The notes beneath the pieces were generated by a model that searched no databases, was not told the DNA's origin, and was given only the letters and a program-made list of their open reading frames with translations. From the NCBI GenBank assembly GCA_026770025.1, contig JAMXDE010000019.1, positions 682,001 to 746,000 on the forward strand: a stretch of DNA of 64,000 nucleotides. Direction: 5' to 3'. Origin of the DNA: Craspedostauros australis (Eukaryota > Bacillariophyta > Bacillariophyceae > Mastogloiales > Achnanthaceae). This document shows positions 21,598 through 31,600 of the stretch, piece after piece; positions within the stretch are counted from its first letter, which is position 1, and every line of letters begins with the position of its first letter. The translations under genes and the position numbers were made by a program.

Positions 21598-24500
21598 TTA
21601 ATCCATTGCAGACCGCAGTTGGATGAAGTGATTCTTGTGGTTGTCGTAGATCTCCTTTTTGGTGTTCTTTGTGAAGCCGTCTGCGATGTTGTCTTCCGAT
21701 CGCACGAATTTGGTTATGGCTTCTCCATTTTTGACGAGTTCACGTATGAAATGGTGTCGGATGTCGATGTGCCTTGTTCTTGCGGATGTCGATGGGTTTG
21801 AGGCGATGAAGATCGCTCCGACGTTGTCGACCATAACGTCCGCGGGCTTGTGCATCTTTAATCCGATGTCTCTCATCAGTTGCGTCACGAAGCGGATTTC
21901 TTTGCCTGCTTCTGACAGTGCTACGTATTCTGCTTCTGTCGAGCTGAGTGTTACGCTGCGTTGTGCCTTTGATCTCCATATGATCGGCACTCCTTGTAGT
22001 AGGACGATGTGCCCTCCTACGCTGATGCGATTGTCCTTGTCACCCGCGAATTCGCTGTCGGTGAATATTACAATCTTCCATGCATCGTTAGTCAGTGGAC
22101 TCGGTTTCATCTTTAGTCCATACTCTCTCGTGTCCCATACGAACTTCATGACTCGTAGCATCTCCTTGTATGCTGAGGCTGTTGGTCCGTCCAATACCTT
22201 GGTCAGTTCTCGCACTGCATTGGCGATGTCGGGTCGAGAGTGTTTCCCCAGGTATAGCAGCATGCCTACTCCGCTTCGGTATCGGCTGTGTCGCTGCTCG
22301 TCCACCTTGGGTGCATCGCTGTTCCTTTGGATGCCCTGTCCTGGTGTTCCTGGTGTTCCGTATCGTTGTAGTTTCAGCACATCGCTCCCGAACGTATCAA
22401 TGATGTTCTTGAGGATGTGTGGTTGGTTCACCCAACAGTTCGTCTTGTCATGGTTGAATATGATCTTGCAGCTTAGGTAGTCTTCAAGATCTTCCTCCAC
22501 TTTGACCCCGAACCGTTCCGCTCGGATATCCTTCACGAGCTTCTGCAGTTCCTGCTTCTCTCCGATGCAGAGACAGTTGTCCACATAGGTGCCGATCAAA
22601 AGCAGTTGCCCTTCCTGATTCCGAATCAGTAGGCATGGGTCTACCTCACTCTGCCTGAACCCCAGTTTGAATAGGATGTCGACGAGCTTCTTATTCCATT
22701 GTCTGGCACTCTGCACGAGTCCGTAGATGGTTTTCTTGAGCAGCAGACATTCGTCGGTTTCGTCCTTCATGCCTTTTGGGCATTGCATGTAGATCTCCTC
22801 GTCGAGATCACCGTGTAGGAATGCTGTCTCAAAGTCGATGATGATGCTATCTAGCTTCAATATCATCTTCATGGTGAGCATGATGCGGTAGGTTGCGTCA
22901 TGTATCACCGGTGCGTGGTGCGCTGAGAAGTCGACTCCTGCGATTTGCGAGTATCCGCATGCCACGAGTCTGGCGCCGAATACCCCGTTTCTCTTTTCCT
23001 TGAAGACCCATTGGTCTTCACGCACCGCCGATTTCTTGGCATCCGGTCCTTCTTGATCTTTTCCCATACTTTCCTTCTGGCCATATCGTAGAATTCCTTA
23101 TTGATGGCTTCTCGCCATTTCTTTCTCTTACTGGGGTCCGCGTGGTCCCAGCAGTCCTCAAATGTGGTTGGGTCTAGCAGCATAGCGATGCTCGCTAGTT
23201 CCATCCCATCCTCATTTCGTTCGTTGTTCAATGCTTGGTCCGCAGTGATGATATCGTCGAGTCTCATCATTCCGTGAGGTGTATCTATCATCATACCTGC
23301 GATATCTCTGTTGAATGTTGACCCGTCCGCGTGGAAGTCGGGTCCTCCTGTGTCCGATGGAGATGCGATAGTCTCTTGGGGTGTTTCGTACCCTTCGCTG
23401 TCATCAGCTTCTGACTCATCACTCGATTCGAGGTCTCGCTCCTCTTCTGGAATGGGTTCTTTGTTGTACCCTGCGAGAGCACTCACCATCCTTGGTACGC
23501 GTTGCACAGGTTCTGCGATAGGGGTCTGCTCTGGCTCATATTTGGCCTCTTCATTTGCTCTCCCCTCATCGTCCCTTCCGAATTCGTCGCCGTCATTATC
23601 GTTCGACTCATTTTTCCCATGGGTGGGGAGCAAGTCATCTTGCCCTCGCGCAGTGTCTTCTGTATCTTCTTTCTCTCCGGCTCTGCTGCTGCGATCTGCG
23701 TTGTCGGTCTCCATACCTTTGATGGTCTCCGATCGTCGCTCCCAAGCTGCTCTCGTGTGTCGAGTCTTCATACCCGATGTAGAGTCGTCATCTTCCAGAT
23801 CTATCAATATTGATCTGTTGGCATTCTCGATACCTCTGAATTGCCCATATGACTGATTCATCCATGTCACGTCTCTCGTGATTAGGATCTTAGTTGTTGC
23901 GAGGTTCAGCATTCGATACACTCCCTTCGCGTGTGATTGGCCGTATCCAACGAACATAGCTGGTCTGGATCTGTCGTCCAGCTTCGCCTTTATCGTGCGG
24001 CCTCCGATGTACACCATGCCTATTTCCCCGAAAACGCGCAACCCATCCACGTAAGTTGGGATCCGGTTATTGAACAGCACGCATGCTGGTTCTCTCGTTT
24101 TCGTCCCGATGATGTTCTCCAGTTGGGTAGCGGTTCTGGCCGCCTCGGCCCATAATTTTCCTCGTACATTTTTTGGCAGGTGCGTGTGATTGAGCATGGC
24201 TCGGACTTTCCCGTACAACGTGGCGAATTTTCTTTCCACGCGACCGTTCTGTTGCGGCGTAGATGCTGCAGTGTACTCGAACGTTGGACCGAACCCTGCG
24301 ACGAGCAGTTGCTTCTCCGCAGAATAATTTTCTCCTGCGTTGTCACATCTGATAATTTTCACTCGTGTTTGCTGATTGGCATGGAGCCATTTAAGCAACA
24401 AAATCATTTTTGTTCCAACCTCACTCTTCTCCTTCAGGAAATAGGTCCAACAGTAGTCACTGTAGTCATCGAGGACTAGGAGCCAATATTTTCCTTGTCC

Positions 24501-27500
24501 GTAGCTGTGTGTCTGGACACTTGATGTGTCAATGAACAGTCGATCACCAACCCCCTTCGCTCGTGATTGGAGTTTCTTCGTCATGGCCTTCTGCCTTTGT
24601 TTGCCATTGGCACAGTCCGCACATGCATGCAATTTGCCTGTGACATTCCAACCGTATCGTCCCGCTGTGCGAGAGATCGTGTAAGTGTCAACATGGCCTA
24701 ACATTTTATGGATTTGGTTGACGTCCACCGCGGTCTGGGTGGACACGCCAACATTGGCTTGATCGTGAGGGTGAGGGGCGGTGATCATGTTAACACCGCT
24801 CACGAACCCACTGTGGGTAGCCATAAGCCGGTCAAACGTAATGCGTTGTCCGCGCTTCTCCAGGCTCATCACAACTCCGTGGTTGCTGATGTTGAAGCCG
24901 CTCTCAAGTGCTTTGTTGATGCTGAGGAGGTTCACCCACAATTTGGGCACGAACTTCACGTGCTTGAGGAGGATGGTGGCGGTGGTACCGTTCTTCTACA
25001 TTACCACCATGCGCTTGTCGCCCACCTTTGTTGCCTTGATGTAGCGACCGCTGCCGATCTTGATGGAGTGGTCGGCTACGCGCACGTTGGTCATTCCCTC
25101 GTCGTTGTTGGTTAGGTGGCACGAGGCACCTGAGTCGCCCAACCAAGTGTTTGCCTCATGGCGGTCTGGGGCGAGCGTGATGCGGCGTTCTTCGACGCCG
25201 TCGATGTCACCGATCACCATTGCCATGTCTGGTTGCGGGTTTCTCTCGCTGTAGATGGGGAGTTCAGGGAACGCATTTGGGCTGCGGACTCCGTAGTGAC
25301 CTGCGTGGTATTTCCACATGATTTGGAGTGCTCCACGCGAGGCCAGGCTCCCGATGAGTCCATGGTGGATGGCTGGCAACTGCTCCTTCTCCAGCCTTTC
25401 GTTGATAAACGGCATGTTCTTCATGACGTTGAACGGAGTCATCATCCCGATTTCGCGTAGGAGGAAGTAGAGGGTGCGGGCGTCCGCGCAGTTGCGTCTG
25501 TCTCTCGAGTTGTACTCCTCCACTGTGTCGAAGCACAGCAAGGCAAGCTCGGAGCGCACACTGTCAGCCGGCATGGCGTTGCTCAATGAGTATCGCACTG
25601 CGAGTGCGAGGGACTCCTCCTTTGCGAGCATTGCGCGGCGTTCATCGCGTTCTTCGTGGGTTGTCGGTTTCACCACGTCCGTTCCTTCCGGTAGATCGAT
25701 GAGGAAGGGCTGGTTTAGACAGTCGACGCAGTACGAGTAGATGTACCCTTGTTTGAAGCACAGTGGGCACAATGCCCATCCTTGGTACATTGCGCGCCCT
25801 GCTGCTTCGATCGTCTTCTCGATGGGAGACTTGTTGGTGGAGAGCGAGAAGACAGGCTCTCTGCAGATGTCTTCTGCTCCGATCACCATCGCCACTTCGT
25901 TGGTAGATTCTTCTTCGGTGCTGACGAGGTCTTCATCGTAGATGACCTCGTCAAAGAACTCGTCGTCTTCGGTGGACTCGTCGTCGGACGGGAAGAGTTC
26001 GCGGTTGATGCGCTCGGCGGCGACCGCTGGTGGTCCGTAGTGACCATACACCCCTGGGTGGTGGGCCGCCCGCTCTTCCGCTGTCCACTCGGAGCCTTGG
26101 TTTGGCTCTTCGTTGCCTTGATCGGCCATCTCTTCGTCGGTGGACGCGAGGGCGAGGTCTTCGGTGGTCTCCTCTTCGGGAGGCATCATGGCGAGGTCGT
26201 TGCTCATGTTTTTCTTGATGTTCGCAATTTCTTGGGTTGTTACGAGTCTTGGGTTGGTCACATTTTTGACCTCTGTCGAATCAAGTTCGAACTCGTTGGT
26301 GAGGAAGCACATCATGTCCGTGCTGTCCATGGACTGGTCGTCCTCGGGCAACCAGGAGGGCTCCTCGATCATGGCTAGAGCAACGTCGTCGGCCTTCTCG
26401 TCGGAAGGTAACCACATCTCTTCGTCAACTTCAACGAAGGAGTCGTACCCAGCCACATCGTCTTCGGTAGTCCGCCACATGTGTTCTTCGACCATCACGA
26501 GGGCGACGTCTATCTCTTCCTCCATGCCGTCGGTCGCCACGTTTGCGGCCTCGGCTTCTCGCATCGCTGCTTTCAACTTGAAGCAGTCGAGGATCTTGTG
26601 CCCCTTCTTACCGCAGTACTTGCAGTTTCCGTTGAACTTGTTCTTGGCGGGGGTGTCACCTCTCTTGTTGTTCTTCTTCAAGGTCTTGTTGTTTTTGTTC
26701 CTTGGGGGAGAGCGGCAGTCCGCCTTCTTGTGCCCGTAGGCACCGCAGTTGCGGCAGTACCCTTTGAAGCCGCCCGTGGCAGCGAGAGCCATTTCCTCTT
26801 TGGTGTCGCTCTCACGGCGGTTGCTTCCTTGCTTGATGTGACGTGCGTCGTAGGTGGCACTCACTGCTTCACGGATGTCCTCGATTGACATCGTGCTTTC
26901 AATGCTGGTGAACTTGAGCTCGATGAGCTTCACATCCATCTCGTAGTCCCTTGCGAGGGCGTTGAGCACGAGCATGTGGTACTGGGTCATGTCCAAGTCG
27001 ACGCCGGCGTGGGAGAGGCGCCCGCGGAGCATTTCCATTTCGGTGAGGAACGTGTCCGGGTGTTCTCCCTTCTTCATGCGCATCCCGTTGAGCTGTGCCA
27101 ACAACTTTGCCTTCATAGGCGCAGTGCGCTGCTCGTAGATACGCTCAAGAGTCTTCCATGCCTTACGTGGGTCTCCTCCCTCGTAAGCGCTGCTCTTGCA
27201 TCCTAACACAGCCATGAAGGCCACATTGCCTTCGGTAGTCTCATGGCTAATAGCCATGGTCAGTTCTTCAAACGCGTACTTCGCCAATGCCTTCTTGTAC
27301 TCAGCCTCCTCTTTAGGAGTCATGGCACTTGGCTTCTTGGCTTCGTCGTCGTCCTTCTTCTTGCCTTTCACAGGGAGGGAAGCAACGGAGGGGACGAACG
27401 GTTCTTCCTTCACAACCACATCACCCATGTCCTTGAGACACAAGTCTCCATAGCCCTTGCGGTTGGCGCGGGCCAGGAACTTCGCACTCCAAGCTTTCCA

Positions 27501-27563
27501 GCTGGACCGCTTGCCGTCGAACATGATCATGTAACGATCAGTCTTACCTAAGAAGGATGTCAT
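21598..27563 (-). pseudogene. Copia Gag-Pol, element E, nonsense plus frameshift
   Basis: The ATG at 27563-27561 begins MTSFLGKTDRYMIMFDGK. Gag has two intact knuckles (CRNCGAYGHKKADC and CKYCGKKGHKILDC), then a CX2CX9CX2C cluster (~599) and a helical segment, then protease DSGAS. A TAG at 24998-24996 replaces the Gln codon seen in D (RMxVMQ) after 855 codons. The frame reopens to 24959 and runs through integrase. It is lost near 23012, where one base is missing before the WVFKEKRNG block, and continues in another frame to the stop at 21598. The reverse transcriptase box reads YVDN (22576-22587) instead of YVDD, removing a catalytic Asp. The RNase H motif YTDSEFAGD is present as FTDSEFAGD. 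Confidence 0.9.
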
Positions 27564-27631
27564 GGTGATGATGATGAGAGGATGTTTGTTGCTGTGTTGA
27601 TGGTGGTAGAAACGTAGGATTTCAATCGTAA

Positions 27632-27643
27632 CGTTTCGAAACG
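27632..27643 (-). promoter_or_regulatory. CGTTTCGAAACG palindrome abutting 5' LTR of E
   Basis: Directly adjoins the LTR start at 27644. About 30 bases in sense from here are shared with element D. Confidence 0.6.
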
Positions 27644-27673
27644 TGTTGAAAATCTGGGGTTATAGTTAGTACT
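27644..27673 (-). repeat. 5' LTR of E, first piece
   Basis: 30 bp beginning TGTTGAAAATCTGGGG and ending AGTACT (27668-27673), the first copy of D's target duplication. Confidence 0.88.
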
Positions 27674-28578
27674 TGTCAGGAATCGGGTGTTCTGAAACAT
27701 CATATTGCCGCACCTCCCAAGAGTAAGGAGCCGAACGTGGGGATATTCTACATTACCGCAACTCCCACGTTTGATCATTGTGACACAGAAAAATGTGAGC
27801 TGCACGTAACACGCGGTGGAGAACACCACGTGCCGAATGCGAACCATGCCTGACGTTCATGACTCCAATGCAGGCATGCGAATCACACGTGTATGTCGCA
27901 GGGGGCGGGGATGTTGGAATCGTGACCAACATCACGACACAAGCGACTACGGCCCCCATGTCGCAACCAATGAGAAAAGAGTACTGGAGGAAGGCCGACA
28001 TCACGAAGTGTGAGACGACCGGTGAACGAACCTGGTATGAGGAACATCCAGGAAGCCAGCGAAGTGATCGGCAAGGTAAAGGGAGAAACGATGAGAGAGA
28101 AACGATCGGAGAGAAACGATTGGAGAGAAACGATCGGAGAGAAACGATTGGAGAGAAACGATCGGAGAGAAACGATTGGAGAGAAACGATCGGAGTCGAT
28201 CGGAGATGTGGGATGGTTGAGGAGCTGAATGAGCTCCCAACCAAGGTGTTCCCGTGACGAATGGGAGACCGTGATCTGGTTGAATGAACCGATCTGTGTG
28301 ATGCCTACGACTCGACGTTATCTAAGGCATCGAAACTATCAGTGGAGGACAACGTGCTTGTGTGCACGAACATGGGGTACTCGGTGGTGCTTGCATGTCC
28401 ATGGTGAACTTGCGATGAATGCAAGATGGATGCCTGCTAGACCAACAGAGGGACCCACGGAGATCTCAGGAGGAGATTGAACTTTGCAATTGAGAGCAAT
28501 GAAGAGCTCACAGTTCAGAGAAGTAGATTCTAACAAACGATTAGCTTTCTACTATCACACCACCCCGGATTTCCAACA
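27674..28578 (+). repeat. LTR, 5' LTR of element D
   Basis: 905 bp, TGTCAGGAATCGG to CGGATTTCCAACA. It contains about seven tandem copies of a 14-bp purine-rich unit (GAGAGAAACGATYG, C and T alternating) at about 28090-28190. The short block GCCGCACCTCCCA near its start is shared with E-type LTRs. Confidence 0.95.
28090..28190 (+). repeat. 14-bp tandem repeats in D's LTR
   Basis: About seven units of GAGAGAAACGATYG. The variable base alternates C/T, giving a 28-bp higher-order period. The C version contains the palindrome CGATCG. The same array is in the 3' LTR near 34745-34845. Tandem repeats in an LTR often act as enhancers; that role is only inferred. Confidence 0.8.
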
Positions 28579-28590
28579 CGTTTCGAAACG
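28579..28590 (+). promoter_or_regulatory. CGTTTCGAAACG palindrome abutting 5' LTR of D
   Basis: A perfect 12-bp palindrome with zero spacing from the LTR end at 28578. It is the only candidate primer-binding-site-like element here and does not start with TGG. Confidence 0.6.
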
Positions 28591-28656
28591 TTACGATTGA
28601 AATCCTACGTTTCACCCCGCACCAACAAGCCATCATCCACCTTCATCATCATCATC

Positions 28657-31600
28657 ATGAGTACCTACGAGACCAAGTCCGACAAGATCGTCTACTTTGA
28701 CGGTAAAAAGGAGAACTGGAAGTTCTGGCACGCCAAGTTCCTCTGTCGCGCTAACCGTCGTGGTTACCGCGACATGCTCTTGAAGCCCTACTCCGATGTG
28801 AAGGTGACTGCTCCCTCCGCCGCAGCCGAGTCCCTGGTTGCAACCATCAAGCCTGATCCAGGCGCCAAACTCAAGGCGGGTACCAAGTCCGGTACCAAAC
28901 CAAGCGCTGCGGATCTAGCGGAGTACAAGGCAGCAATGGCAAGGTTCGCCTTCGAGGAACTAACCATGGCGATGAACCATGATTCGAAGGAAGGCAAGAT
29001 CGCCTTCGAGGCGGTGTGGGGATGCGAGGGCATGCTGAATGGAGGAGGAGATCCTCATGCAGCTTGGGTGGCCCTCGGTCGCATCTACGAGCAGCGCACT
29101 GCGCCTATGAAGGCAAAGTTGCTGGCGGAGCTCAATGCGATGCGATTGAAGAAGGGAGAGAATCCGGATCTCTTCTTGACGGACATGGAGGTCCTTCGCA
29201 ACCGACTGATCGACCAGGAGGTGATCATCGACACGGAGCAGTTCAACATGCTCGTGCTCAACGCACTCTGCCGCGAGTATGAGATGGACGTGAAGCTGCT
29301 CGAACTCAAGTTCCACGGAAAGGAACGAGAGATGACTGTGGGCGACATCCGCGAAGCTGTGAGCCTAACCTACGACCGCCACCATCTCAAACATGGTTAT
29401 AAGCGCGCAGGCAACAGCAGCAACGAGGAGCTGGCTCTGTTCGGAGCTGGACAGTTCAAGGGAAACTGTCGCAACTGCGGTGCCTACGGGCACAAGAAGG
29501 CGGACTGTCGTGCACCAGCCAAGGGAGGCAACAACAACAAGAAAGGCGGTGGGTCCAAGAAGAAGGGCAACCACGCCGATGCCAAGGGCGGATCCAAGAA
29601 AGGCGGATTCGACGGCAAGTGCAACTACTGCGGAAAGGCAGGGCACAAGATCATCCAATGCTTCAAGCTGAAGGCAGCAATGAAGGAAGCTGAGAGCGCC
29701 AATATGGCGATGGATGGCGACGACGCGATGGACGATATGGCACTCGTCATCGCAGACGGTGCATTCGTTGAGATCGACGATCTTGATGAAATCGAACTCG
29801 AAGATGGACTCGAAGAGGATCTCTTCGAAATCATGGAGTCGTTTCCTTCAGCCGAGAGAGTCGAATCGCCAATCAACGAAGACATCCGTGACCTCATGAA
29901 CGACGACTTGCTCGAATCAGACGAGAGCATCGGGGTCACTGAAGTCGCAATGCCAGGGGTCGATGTCAACAATGCGCCACCAGCGCAAGAAGAGGAAGCA
30001 ACTGGCACTCGCATGAGCAGCGCCATTGACTACTTCCTACGTGACAAGATCGACCGCGTATGTGAACGCAGCAGGATGGATGCATGGTGTCCAATCTGCC
30101 TCGCGCGTGGAGCGATGTATTCGTGGTGCACGGAGTGCACCGAATTCAACGTATTCAAGATCCGAGCCCCATGGGCGTTCAGAAAGATCCCGACGACCAC
30201 CGAACCGGAAAGAATTCGCCGTCGCGCGATCCTGAGCCGATTCGACTCAGTGGAGGACGCCGTGAGGGTCTCTCTCTCCAACGTCTTGGAAGCCGTGCAG
30301 GTGCGAATCAATGGCGCCATCCTGTGCTACGACGTGAGGAGGGAATCCATTCGGGAGAGAGCCTACTGCTTGGGAACCCGAGAGCTCTACTACATGCTCA
30401 CCCAAATTGGGTTCGAAGGAGCATATGACATATCGCTCAAGATCGTGGTCATCAACGAGCTGCTCGAAGAGAAAGGACTACCACTACTCCCCAAGCACCT
30501 CATTTTGAGGATGAGCCGCCTGTGTACCCAACGCGTCTCATGGATGAGAGGCTGGGACGACACCGAAGTAAGAGACGGTTTGGAGTGCCCGGAACTCCCA
30601 AAGGTCAGACCAATGGCAGGAAGCCCGGAATACAAACTCGAGCTGATGGAACACTTCGAACAAGCAAGGTTCGGACACGAAATGGCCATGGTGACCGAAG
30701 ATCACGAATCGAGTGAGAGCAACCGCGAGCTGGTTGCACCAGACCAACATGAAGCTAACACATGGTTGGGGGATACCGGCGCGTCTTGCCACTTGACTAA
30801 CAACGATGAGGGCATGACTAACGTGCGCCTCTCGAACTTCTCTGTGAAGGTGGGAAGCGGAAAATTCCTCCGCGCCACTAAGGTCGGTGATCTACGCATG
30901 CGAGTGATGCAGAAGGATGGCAAGAGCGCCATCATCATCCTGAAGGGAGTGCGTTACGTGCCTAAGCTCTGGGTCAACCTGTTGAGCATCGGCAAGGCGC
31001 TCCATAATGGATTCAACATCAGTAACAAGGGCGTGATCATTGCACTGGATAAGAATGGGCAGCGCATCCGATTCGATTGGATCATGGCAACTCACAGCGG
31101 ATTCGTGCTCGGTGTGAACATGGTACCTGCCCCCAAGAGCGAAGAGATGGCGAACATCGGGCTCGACACAAAGAAGCCCATGGATGTGAATAAGCTCCAT
31201 AAAATGCTAGGCCACGTTGACTCTTACACGATCTCCAGGACAGCAAGACAATATGAATGGAATGTCACTGGGACTCTTAATCCATGCGAGGACTGCGCGA
31301 TCGGAAAGGCGAAGCAAAAACGCCTGACCAAAACTCTCCAACTACGAGCGAAGAAGGTCGGAGAACGACTCTTCATGGATACTTCAAGTGTCCAAGCAAC
31401 GAGCTTCGGACATGGGAAGTACTGGTTGCTGGTCATCAACGACTACAGCGACTACTGCTGGAGCTACTTCGTCAAAGAAAAGAGCGAAGTCGGTCCCAAA
31501 CTACTATCATTGCTGAAGTGGCTATCAGGCAATCAACAAGTGACAGTGAAGAATGTCAGATGTGACAATGCAGGAGAGAACTACAGCGCAGAGGCCCTAC

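Noticed and set aside
27859-28257. 132-codon frame in D's LTR (and its copy at 34514)
   Set aside because: Lies wholly in LTR sequence with a tandem repeat; no protein features.
28579-28590. Half-tRNA (anticodon-arm) primer-binding site
   Set aside because: I tried to read the palindrome as an anticodon arm; stem pairing and loop register do not fit for both the CG and AT versions. Left as undetermined.
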